Shown: piece after piece, positions 50,213-60,938 of the stretch
How the letters are laid out: each line of letters starts with the position of its first letter
How positions within the stretch are numbered: the stretch's first letter is position 1
Source of the DNA: Symsagittifera roscoffensis
Lineage: Eukaryota > Xenacoelomorpha > Acoela > Convolutidae
Assembly: GCF_963678635.1 (NCBI RefSeq)
Contig: NC_087066.1
Span: 30,137,301 to 30,201,300, forward strand
DNA: 64,000 nucleotides
Direction of reading: 5' to 3'
Program-made: the position numbers and the translations under genes
The notes under the pieces: model-generated
The model's input: only the letters and a program-made list of their open reading frames with translations
What the model was told of the DNA's origin: nothing
Database searches by the model: none

Positions 50213-50586
50213 TGAGTTATGTATAGATTACTGTACTCATAGAGTAATTTCAGATAAGGTACACCGTTTGCTCGTCACGCTATCATATTTTCGGCCGGAT
50301 AGATTCGTGCAACTTCTTAGTCTAATACCGATCTTAATCTTACTCTTATATCTCCTAGTCTCAATAAATCTAGTGTACACCGGTTTACGCGAGTTAGTTC
50401 CAGAATGAGAACAACTGTATTCTAAGTTTAATTCAAATTGCTCTGGTGCTGAAACTACAAGTAGTTTCAGCACTTACAAATAAGTGTAAATGTTAGGTAT
50501 GGAATATGATTGGTTAGTATTTAATATTTTATAGAGATAAAATATAATATTAACCAATTGTAAGTACAGGTTTAGATCTGGTTCCA
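50213..50586 (-). repeat. LTR, short subfamily, minus strand (374 bp)
   Basis: Minus strand starts TGGAACCAGATCTAAACC and ends CTATACATAACTCA. The hairpin at 50446-50473 is perfectly paired, with a C-G pair where other copies have T-A. Length and details match the LTR at 46458-46835. Confidence 0.88.
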
Positions 50587-52199
50587 CCAATCCGGGGCTT
50601 AGAGAGTTTTAGTTTTTTGTTCTCTTATATTCATCTGCGAAGGAGGATGGATGAAGTTCGTTTGTATGTCGCGAGCATCATTTCTGTTCCGTTCTTGGAG
50701 AAAGACGCTCCAGAAAGCTGGAATCGTGGATATCAGTTTGTCATTCAACAATGACTGTGACCGCCAACTGTTGCTGTTGTTTCTGAAAGTTAATCTGATT
50801 CCAGAATGGTTTGTTATGGTCGTTTGTTCTTGTTTTGTGGAGAATTGTGTTTCGGTCTCGTTTGGGAGTGGCGTGAAGTTTGAGCTTGGATGCAATGCCT
50901 GATGCCTTGGATCTGTACGTATATTTGAACATCGAGATGGCCATTGTTCTGTTGCAATTGATCTCCTTTTCTGCAATGCCAAATCGGACTGTAAATCCGT
51001 TGAGTGTAGTGACTGTAGGCAGCGTGTCAGGTGGGTTTTGCCCTTACGTAGTTGGAGTGTGATTGGGTTGTCAAATTCCTTGATGCTCGTCTTTGGGCTG
51101 TTTGTAATCTATATACTGCATTATATCATTTACATATACGAATCTTTGTTAATCCAATTTTTTAGTTATGATTTTTATATCAGTTTTTATCGCAAAAGCG
51201 TTATTATTTAGATCGGTTATTTTTAAGATCTTTTCACACATGAGTAACTATCGTCAAAAATAGAGTCGTTTGTGAAACAAAGCGTGGATGTAGCACGGTG
51301 GATGAGGCCGGCTATAGAGTATGCTCAGGACGTCCTCTTCTGGGGGGTTAGGCTAGAAGTGAGGGTATAATTTCAAGCTCTCTTTTTGGAGGGTCCTGTG
51401 TTAGTTCAATTTTTCATGCTATTTTTTATTAATAGTGTTTTCTTTTGTTGTTTTGGTTTTGTCTTCTTTTCAAAAATCAAATGGTTTGTTTTGGTTTTGT
51501 CTTTCGACTTTTTAGTGTTTTGTTCTTTTATGTTCAGACTTAAAAGTAGTCTTTAAAAGAATAATTTATCCGGATCTAAGCTGGTATTATTCCAGTTTAG
51601 TTACCATGGGTTTTCTTTCTTCCTTGGTCATGCTATTAGAGTGTGGTTCATGGTGTTTAGTAAGCTTGCGTTGGTTAGTTTGGCTTTTTATATGATTCCT
51701 TTCCAACCGGGTTGAAGGAAAATTTGAAATTTGTTTAAGTTGTTATCAGTGTAAGTTGAATCTCAAATTCATTATTTTAAACAATTCTTTGTGGGCGAGC
51801 AGTGCGAATTTGGATAGAACTTGCGGGCAAGAGTATATAAAGAAGCGTCTTTAAAAAGGTTAGTACTGCTATCTGCAGATTATGAACAATTTGTATTAAT
51901 TTACTACTTTCGAAATTAGAATTTTTACTGCTTGATTTGGGGATTGAAATTATTAAATTATTTTAAATTTATGAATATTTACTGCTCTGGGGAAAAATTA
52001 ATATATTAATTTACTGCTTTATACGGGATAATTTAATTACTTCAATTATTGATAGGTTAATGAAATTGAATGATTTTAAAAAAGAGTTTCTGTTTTTTAT
52101 TTTGCTTTTTTTTTTGTAGATAATCGATGATTGTGCCTACAAAGAAAAAGAGAAAACAATGCATAATAATGGTTACTGTTGTTTTGAATTTATTAGTTA

Positions 52200-53458
52200 A
52201 ATATCGAATTCATATTACCATAATCGTCAGTGAAGAAGCCATGGGGGAAAACATCGTGGATGATATCGGATGAGGTTAGTAGTTTAGCTAACAAACGAAT
52301 GATGTTTTTAGTTTGCAAAAGTGGCCAAAGCAATTCCACTGCTTTAATGATGTTACATTCTTCAGTGTGAGGTGATTGTTCATTGAGTGTTTTGTATTAG
52401 GTTGTATTATTTGTGATCGTACCGAGTGTTATATCTGAATTCTAGGATAGGAACTTCGATGTGCTGAAGGAATTCATGAGGGACAATTAGTTGGTGGGAT
52501 TCTTCTACGTTTTTTAGTTTGTTTAATGGGCAGAAGATAGTGTCATAATTTCGGAGAGTGCCTTGTAGGTTAGTGTCCTTAATACAATAGGTGAAGTTTA
52601 GGAAAAGCGGTGATGTGTATTTTGAGTTGATCTATTGAAATCTATGGTGACGTTGTCGTGATGATCTATTGTGTATGTAGTGACTTTGGATAAATTTATT
52701 ATAAGTGTACGTATGTGTTTGCTTAGCTCGTAACATGACTTCGTGTGAACAGTGCAACTCACGTTCTTTGGGTGTGAGGAAATGAAAGGTTAGTGAAAAA
52801 CGGTTGAATTTGTTAAAGTATGATTCGTAAGCAGTTGTATTGCGTAAGTCTGCAGAGATGACTTTGTCATATTTTTTATTTAAGATGTTGAGGGTGAAGC
52901 TGTATGGGGTTTTAATGAAAAATTTTTCGGTTAATTGAGGATTAGTGTATGGGTCGCCAAATAGACAAATGTCTTCATTTGGTCGGATGATATTGTGGTC
53001 GTATTAATCGATGGGGTAGTTATTTGCTTTTGGTGCAGTGAATTTTGTTAGTGATTCTCTGTATCCTATTTGCATGAATTGGTGTGGGGTTAGGGCTGTT
53101 GTTGGGAGGTAGAGTAGGGTGCCGCTTACTTCATTTTTCTGAGGGTTGTTATATAGTGATAATGTTAATGGATTAGTAAAGTGGTGATAAGATGTCCATG
53201 AGAGTGTGGGATATAAGACATGCTCGTTGACATAGTTGGGTTTTTCATCGTTGGGGTCGGAATGGAAATATGTATATTGTGGAAAAAGGGTAAGCATGTT
53301 TGTAGGAATTCTTTCTTATTAGTGTGAAGTGGATGATTTATATATGAAGTGGATGTTCCTGGGTTAGATGGGAATGGGGTATTTGGGATTTTTCTTTTCA
53401 AGGTTCGGTATGCGCGGTTGGTACTAGTTCTGTTGAATTTTTTGATTAATCTCATCAT
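52200..53458 (-). pseudogene. Broken copy of the last accessory ORF
   Basis: Starts MMRLIKKFNRTSTNRAYRTLKRK at 53458 in one frame, shifts near 53300 to FPQYTYFHSDPNDEKPNY and PTLSWTSYHHFTNPL, and can be traced in pieces to a FPHGFFTDD-like end at about 52235. A good splice acceptor (TTTTTTGCAG then G) lies directly before its first ATG on the minus strand. This shows the conserved protein extends upstream of the first ATG of the intact copy. Several frameshifts make this copy non-functional. Confidence 0.75.
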
Positions 53459-53814
53459 CCTGCAAAAATTTTTTCTTAGTTTTTCTGAGTTTTATTTGCT
53501 GTGAGTTTCATCAAACTAAACCGTACCCTTTCACGTATATCTATCCTTCGAGAACAATAATTAACTAAAAATGATAAAGGTTTTAGAGTTTGTCTGTATC
53601 TTCGCGGCAAATGAAATTATCAGAAAAAAAACGGTTAAACCCAAAACTACCTACTACCTAGCGTTCGAGCAACGAGAAGACAAAATTGTATCTTGTGCAA
53701 AAAAATTGCTGGAATTTATTGACCTCCCAAATTAGAGGACAACTTATTGTGGTTTTTTGGCAGTAATAAACGAGCAATTTTAGAAGATGGTTGGAAACTC
53801 AGGTGAAAACTTTA

Positions 53815-56800
53815 AGCCCACAGTCGCTCGAAGCAAAGCGATGAGCTAGATGAAGCTAAGAAGAAGCCAAAAACACAGAGAGGCTCCAAGCAGGCGATGA
53901 GCTTGAAAAAGCTCAGGAAAATCCCAAGAAGCAAAGCGATGAGCTAGAAAAAACTCGGGAAAAGCCAAAAACACAGAGAGGCTCGAAGCAAAGCAATTAG
54001 CTATGAAAAAGCTCGAGAAAAACTAAGAAGCCAGCAGAGAGGCTGGAATCATGGCGATGATTGATAGAGAGCTCGGGAAAAAACTAAAAACCCAGAGAGG
54101 CTCAAGGCAAAGTGATGAGCAAGACAAAAGCTCGAGAAAAACCTCAGGAAAATCCCAAGAAGCAAAGCGATGAGCTAGAAAAAACTCGGGAAAAGCCAAA
54201 AACACAGAGAGGCTCGAAGCAAAGCAATTAGCTATGAAAAAGCTCGAGAAAAACTAAGAAGCCAGCAGAGAGGCTGGAATCATGGCGATGATTGATAGAG
54301 AGCTCGGGAAAAAACTAAAAACCCAGAGAGGCTCAAGGCAAAGTGATGAGCAAGACAAAAGCTCGAGAAAAAACCAAGAACCCAGATTGGCTCGAAGCAA
54401 AGAGATGAGCTAAAATAAAGCTCGAAATAATAAGGAAACAAGTAGACTAACGAAATGAAACAAACACTTCGGGGTGACTCGAAGGAAGGTAAAGAGTCCA
54501 GAAAGACTCGAAAAAAGGAAGCAAGGAGTGAAGAAAGACTTGAAGGAAGGAATCAAAGAGTCAAGAAAGACTCGAAGAAATGAGTGAAAGAGTCGAAAAA
54601 GATTTGAAGGAAGGAATGAAAGAGTCCAGAAAAACTCATCGCAACAACAAATGGAAATGAGATGGAAAGACCGAATAAAGGTAGAAAGGATTGAAAAGAC
54701 GAATCAAAATGGTGTATCATTCCAACAGTGAAGGCGGAAAAACAGAGGGTTAGATAACTGAGCGATGGGACAAAATTGAGGTTTTAGAAGCACCGGTAAT
54801 TTAAATGAATATATGTTTTCAAAATCAATTATATGTGATTAAATTTTCATATAAAGCCTCTCTCTTTGATTTGCATAAATTGAAAATAAAACTAAAAGAA
54901 TTATTTGTTCATAAAAGTTGACGCAACTCCTTGTTTGAACTGTCTAAACATATTGCGGAAAAATTTTAGAAAATCATAGTCCAGCCGTTTTGTTGAAGAA
55001 AACAAAGAACAAGGTATGCTCCGAATAATGAACAGTGGCCAAAATAAGCGTTCCTTTAATAGAGGAAAAACAAATTTTGTTTTAAATCAGAATTATACTC
55101 TTTATTTTTCTTAGTATCACATATAAAAATCTTGAATTAGTAGTTGATAAATTTTTGAGGTTAAAGCTGTGCATGAGTGTAAACCGTACTAGTTCTATTT
55201 AGTATAACAGTGTGTATGCGTGTAAGACGTTGTATAGCAAAATGTAAATTATCCTTTTTATACGCATGTTTATATGAACAGTAATATTTTAGTAAACAAC
55301 GCCAAAATTACCTTGTGGGCTACCAAATAAAACATTTTTTTTTGTCGCCAATTATAAACAATTAATTTTTTAGTCCAGTAGTAGAAGAGTTTAGTCAAAG
55401 GAGTTCATAATTTGTACGACGGTCTTTATCGTCATCGGAAACGTCATTGGAAACTACATATGTTTATTTATACCAAGATTTAATTATTTAAGCTCGAGAA
55501 AAACTAGGAACTCAGAAAAACTCAAAACAAGCTTGGGAAAAAAAAACTAAAACCCAGAGAGGCTCAACGCAAAGTGATGAGTAGGACAAAGCTCGAGAAA
55601 AAACCAAGAATCCAGAGAGGCTCGAAGCGAAGCAATGAGCTTTGATAAAGCTCAAGAAAAACTAAGAACTCAGAAAGTCTCACAACAGGCACGAAAAAAA
55701 GCCAAGAAACCATTGACACTCGAAGCAAAGCGATAAGCTAGTAAAAACTCGGGAAAAGCCAAAAACACAGAGAGGCTCGAAGCAAAGCAATTAGCTATGA
55801 AAAAGCTCGAGAAAAACTAAGAGCCCAGCAGAGAGGCTGGAATCTTGGCGATGATTGATACCAAGCTCAGGAAAAAACTAAAAACCCAGAGAGACTCGAA
55901 GCAAAGCAATGAACTTTGATAAAGCTCGACAAAATTTAAGAATTCAGAAAGTCTCACAGCAAGCTCGGGAAAAAGCCTAGAACCCATACGAACTCGAAGC
56001 AAAGCGATGAGCCAGAAAAAACTCGGGAAAGGCCAAAAACACAGAGAGGCTCGAAGCAAAGCAATTAGCTATGAAAAAGCTCGAGAAAAACTAAGAAGCC
56101 AGCAGAAAGGCTGGAATCATGGCGATGATTGATAGAGAGCTCGGGAAAAAACTAAAAATCCAGAAAGCATCAAAGCAAAGTGATGAGTAAGACAAAGCTC
56201 GAGAAAATACCAAGAACCCATAGAGGCTCGAAGCAAAGCGATGAGCTAAGATAAAGCTCGAGATAATAAAGAGTCAAATAGACTAACGAAATGAAACAAA
56301 TAATTCGGGGTGACTCGAAGGAAGGTAAAGAGTCCAGAAAGACTCGAAAAAAGGAAGCAAGGAGTGAAGAAAGACTTGAAGGAAGGAATCAAAGAGTCAA
56401 GAAAGACTCGAAGAAATGAGTGAAAGAGTCGAAAAAGATTCGAAAGAAGGAATCAAAGAGTCCAGAAAGACTCACCGCAACAACAAATGGAAATGAGATG
56501 GAAAGACCGAATAAAGGTAGGAAGGATTGAAAAGACGAATCAAAATGGTGTATCATCCCAACAGTGAAGGCGGAAAAACAGAGGGTTAGATAACTGAGCG
56601 ATGGGACAAAATTGAGGTTTTAGAAGCACCGGTAATTTAAATGAATATATGTTTTCAAAATCAGTTATATGTGATTAAATTTTCATCTAAAAGCCTCTCT
56701 CTTTGATTTGCATAAATTGAAAATAAAACTAAAAAAATTATTTGTTCATAAAAGTTGATGCAACTCTTTGTTTGAACTGTCTAAACGTATTGCGGAAAAA

Positions 56801-59800
56801 TTTTGAAAAATCATAGTCCAGCCGTTTTTTTGAAGAAAACAAAGAACAAAGTATGTTCCGAATAATAAACAGTGGCCAAAATAAGCGTTCCTTTAATAGG
56901 GGAAAACAAGTTATGTTTTAAATCAGAATTGTACTCTTTATATTTTTTAGTATCACATGTAAAAGTCTTGAATTAGTACTTGATAAAATTTTGATGTTAA
57001 AGCTGTAAATGAGTGTAAACCGTACTAGTTCTATTCAGTATAACAGTGTGTATGCGTGTAAGAGGTTGTATAGCAAAATGTTAATTATCCTTTTTATACG
57101 TAGGTTTATATGAACAGTTTTATTTTAGTAAACAAAACCACAAAATACCTTGTGGGCTACCAAATAAAACATTTTTTCGGCGCCAAATACAAACAATTAA
57201 TTTTTTAGTCCAGTAGTAGAAGAGTTTAGTCAAAAAAGCTCATCATTTGTATGAGGGTCTTTATCGTCAATGGAAAGGTCATTGGAAACTACATATGTTT
57301 GTTTATACCAAGGTTTAATTATTTAAGCTCGAGAAAAACTAAGAACTCAGAAAGTCTCACAACAAGCTCGGAAAAAAAACTAAAACCAGAGAGGCTCAAC
57401 GCAAAGTGATGAGTAGGACAAAGCTCGAGAAAAAACCAAGAACCCAGAGAGGCTCGAAGCGAAGCAATGAGCTTTGATAAAGCTCGAGAAAATTTAAGAA
57501 CTCAGAAAGTCTCACAACAAGCTCAAAAAAAAGCCAAGAAACAATTGGCACTCTAAGCAAAGCGATGAGCTAAAAAAACTCGGGAAAAGCCAAAAACCCA
57601 GAGAGGCTCGAAGCAAAGCAATTAGCTATGAAAAGGCTCGCGAAAAACTAAGATCGCAGCAGAGAGGCTGGAATCATGGCAATGATTGATACAAAGCTCG
57701 TGAAAAAAAAAACCTAGAGAGGCTCAAAGCAAAGCGATGAGCTAAGATAAAGCTCGAGGTAATAAAGAGTCAAGTAGACTAACGAAATGAAAGAAACAAT
57801 TTGGGGTGACTCGAAGGAAGGTAAAGAGTCCAGAAAGACTCGAAAAAAGGAAGCAAGGAGTGAAGAAAGACTTGAAGGAAGGAATCAAAGAGTCAAGAAA
57901 GACTCAAAGAAATGAGTGAAAGAGTCAAAAAAGATTCGAAGGAAGGAATCAAAGAGTCCAGAAAGACTCACCGCAACAACAAATGGAAATGAGATGGAAA
58001 GACCGAATAAAGGTAGGAAGGATTGAAAAGACGAATCAAAATGGTGTATCATTCCAATAGTGAAGGCGGAAAAACAGAGGGTTAGACAACTGAGCGATGG
58101 GAGAAAATTGAGATTTTAGAAGCACCGGTAATTAAATCAAATATATATTTTCAAAATCAAACATATGTGATTAAATTTTCATATAAGGCTTTTCTCTTTG
58201 TTTGCATAAAATGAAGAAAAAAAATTAAAAAATTTTTGTACATAAGAGTTGACGCAACTCTTTGTTTGAACTGTCTAAACGTATTGCGGAAAAATTTTAA
58301 AAAATCATAGTCCAGCCGTTTTTTTGAAGAAAACAAAGAACAAAGTATGTTCCGAATAATGAACAGTGGCCAAAATAAGCGTTCCTTTAATAGGGAGAAA
58401 AAACAAATTATGTTTTAAATCAGAATTATACTCTTTAAATTTTTTAGTATCACATATAAAAATCTTGAATTAGTAGTTGATAAAATTTTGAGTTTAGAGC
58501 TGTAAATGAGTGTAAACCGTACTAAATCTGTCTAGTATAACAGTGTGTATGCGTGCAAGACGTTGTATAGCAAAATGTAAATTATCTTTTTATACGTTTG
58601 ATTATATGAACAGTAATATTTTAGTAAACAACACCAAAAATACCTTGTGGGCTACCAAATAAAACATTTTTTTTGGGCGTCAAATCTAAACAACTAATTT
58701 TTTAGTCCAGTAGTAGAAGAGTTTTGTCAAAGGAGTTCATAATTTAAACGAAGGTCTTTATCGTCATTGGAAACGTCATTGGAAACTACATATGTATATT
58801 CATACCAAGACTTAATTATTTAAGCTCGAGAAAAATTAAGACCTCAGAAAGTCTCACAGCAAGCTCGGAAAAAAATCTAAAACCCAGAGAGTATCAATGC
58901 AAAGTGATGAGTAGGACAAAGCTCAAGAAAAAACCAAGAACCCAGATAGGCTCGAAGCAAAGCAATGAGCTTTGATAAAGCTCGAGAAAAACTAAGAACT
59001 CAGAAAATCTCACAACAAGCTCGAAAAAAAGCCAAGAAACCATTGACACTCGAAGCAAAGCGATGGGCTAGAAAAACTCGGGAAAAACCAAAAACACAGA
59101 GAGAATCGAAGCAAAGCAATTAGCTATGAAAAAGCTCGAGAAAAACTAAGAACCCAGCTTATAGGCTGGAATGTTGGCGTTGATCGATACCAAGCTCAGG
59201 AAAAACTAAAAACGCAGAGAGGCTCAAAGCAAAGTGATGAGCAAGACAAAGCTCGAGAAAAAGCCAAGAACCCAGAGAGGCTAGAAGAAAGGCGATGACC
59301 AAGACAAAGCTCGGGAGAAAGCGAAATTCCAGAGTGATTTGAAGAAAAGCGATGAACTAGACAAAACTCGGGAGAAGCTAAAAACCGAGAGAGGCTCGAA
59401 GCGAAGCAATGAGCTTTGATAAAGCTCGAGAAAAACTAAGAACACAGAAAATCTCACAACAAGCTCGGGAGAAAGCCAAGAACCCATAAAAACTCGAAGC
59501 AAAGCGATGAGCTAGAAAAATCTCGGGAAAAGCCAAAAACACAGAGAGACTCGAAGCAAAGCAATTAGCTATGAAAAGGCTCGAGAAAAACGAAGATCGC
59601 AGCAGAGAGGCTGGAATCATGGCAATGATTGATACAAAGCTCGTGAAAAAAACTAAAAACCCAGAAAAGCTCAAAGCAAAGTGATGAGTCAGACAAAGCT
59701 CGAGAAAAACCAAGAACCCAGAGAGGCTCGAAGCAAAACGATGAGCAGGATAAAGCAAAGAAAAAATCAGAACCCAGAGTAGTGCGAAGTAAGGCAATGA

Positions 59801-60145
59801 GCTAAGATAAAGCTCGAGACAATAAAGAGTCAAGTAGACCTTAACGAAATGAAACAAACAATCCGGGGTGACTCGAAGGAAGGTAAAGGGTCCAGAAAGA
59901 CTCGAAAAAAAGGAAGCAAGTAGTGAAGAAAGACTGGAAGGAAGGAATCAAAGAGTCAAGAAAAACTCGAAGAAAGGAATGAAAGAGTCAAAAAAGATTC
60001 GAAGGAGGGAATCAAAGAGTCCAGAAAGACTCACGGCAACAACAAATGGAAATGTGATGGAAAGAACGAATGAAGGTAGGAAGGAATGAAAATACAAATC
60101 AAAATGATCTATCATTCCAACAGTGAAGGCGAAAAAACAGAGGGT
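53815..60145 (+). repeat. Purine-rich higher-order satellite, about 3.5 units
   Basis: Each unit has three parts. First is an array of GCTCGAAGCAAAGCGATGAG or AAAGCTCGAGAAAAACTAAG motifs. Second is a block of GAGTC/GACTC motifs (AAAGAGTCAAGAAAGACTCG). Third is a 700-base AT-rich spacer with CGTATTGCGGAAAAATTTT and ACCTTGTGGGCTACCAAATA. The marker AGCGATGGGA with its flank occurs at 54758, 56602 and 58095. The spacer end TTATTTAAGCTCGAGAAAAA occurs near 55486, 57316 and 58818, giving periods of about 1.83 and 1.50 kb. Long plus-strand tracts are nearly free of pyrimidine runs. The array enters the gap at 60146. Confidence 0.9.
54470..54665 (+). repeat. GAGTC/GACTC block of the satellite (first of four)
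   Basis: Units of about 24-45 bases alternate GAGTC and GACTC with A/G-rich spacers, for example AAAGAGTCCAGAAAGACTCG. Equivalent blocks are at about 56305-56475, 57810-57970 and 59868-60035. The inverted pentamers could form small stems. Confidence 0.75.
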
Positions 60146-60345
60146 NNNNNNNNNNNNNNNNNNNNNNNNNNNNNNNNNNNNNNNNNNNNNNNNNNNNNNN
60201 NNNNNNNNNNNNNNNNNNNNNNNNNNNNNNNNNNNNNNNNNNNNNNNNNNNNNNNNNNNNNNNNNNNNNNNNNNNNNNNNNNNNNNNNNNNNNNNNNNNN
60301 NNNNNNNNNNNNNNNNNNNNNNNNNNNNNNNNNNNNNNNNNNNNN
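60146..60345. other. Assembly gap of 200 N
   Basis: Exactly 200 undetermined bases, between the satellite and a hAT-like element. Confidence 1.
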
Positions 60346-60611
60346 ATTCGACCCCCTGCTGACCCAATGGTTCCCCCTTTGGTACATTTTAAGAAATCCA
60401 TTTTTGGCCGATGGACCCTAAAACTTTGGCGCCAGTATATACAATTTTTTGAGGGGTTGAGGGAGAGAGCGCGCTAAAAAAACGCGACTTTTTTGCCAAA
60501 ATTTTCCAAAAAGTGCCCGAAAATCTTTTTACCGCTAAAAAAAGGTCATCAAAACTTTTGAAAATTTTTTGAAAATTCCCGCCCCTCGAGAAAATCCTAG
60601 ATCCGCCCCTG
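60346..60611 (-). mobile_element. hAT-like MITE, minus strand, cut by the gap
   Basis: Minus strand starts CAGGGGCGGATCTAGGATTT at 60611, a terminal motif seen in many hAT-type MITEs, and continues with GGCGCCAAAGTTTTAGGGT, GGCCAAAAATGGATTTC and AGCAGGGGGTCGAAT, matching 13186-13252. The other terminus is in the gap, so the target duplication (candidate GTCATATG at 60612-60619) cannot be confirmed. Confidence 0.7.
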
Positions 60612-60734
60612 GTCATATGTAATTAACTGCCAACCCAATAAAGAATAAAATAAAAGGCTGAGAAGCTCAAAATTGTATATCCTGCAATGAATCACCTGGC
60701 CACCTAGAATCACCTAGAAATAAAACATCTTGAT

Positions 60735-60769
60735 TATATGAGATCAATCTTCAAGATTGATCTCATATA
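60735..60769. promoter_or_regulatory. Perfect 35-bp palindrome upstream of the 750-aa gene
   Basis: Arms 60735-60751 (TATATGAGATCAATCTT) and 60753-60769 around a single C. It lies 170 bases before the ATG. It may be a hairpin, a regulatory site or the footprint of a small mobile element. Confidence 0.6.
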
Positions 60770-60798
60770 GATATTGAGGATGCTTTTGCTACATAAAC

Positions 60799-60824
60799 TG
60801 AAATGACCCAAGTTGGTCATTTCA
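60799..60824. promoter_or_regulatory. Second inverted repeat upstream of the 750-aa gene
   Basis: Arms TGAAATGACC (60799-60808) and GGTCATTTCA (60815-60824) around a 6-base loop, 115 bases before the ATG. Confidence 0.5.
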
Positions 60825-60938
60825 ATTTTTTTTAGCAAATATATGACTGAAATAATTTGTTATTTCGAATAAATTATTAAAAATATCACTATTTGTAGCT
60901 ACCCTCGTGACAAACTGAACAATTTTAATGCTCAACTA

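Larger units (their letters stand above)
50213..53470 (-). mobile_element. 3' part of a giant-family element, minus strand
   Basis: Read on the minus strand: the last accessory ORF (53458 to about 52200, broken), a pyrimidine-rich intron acceptor near 52.12 kb, the 3' region (with CCTCATCCACCGTGCTACATCC near 51.3 kb and TTCAACCCGGTTGGAAAGG near 51.71 kb) and an LTR at 50586-50213. Nothing 5' of the accessory ORF remains. Confidence 0.85.

Noticed and set aside
53815-60089. Minus-strand Leu/Phe/Ser-rich ORFs and plus-strand Lys/Glu-rich ORFs in the satellite
   Set aside because: They are translations of purine-rich repeats and are interrupted at different places in each unit. No consistent gene emerges.
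53815-60145. CRISPR-like array
   Set aside because: The repeats are degenerate, spacers are themselves repetitive and the context is eukaryotic.
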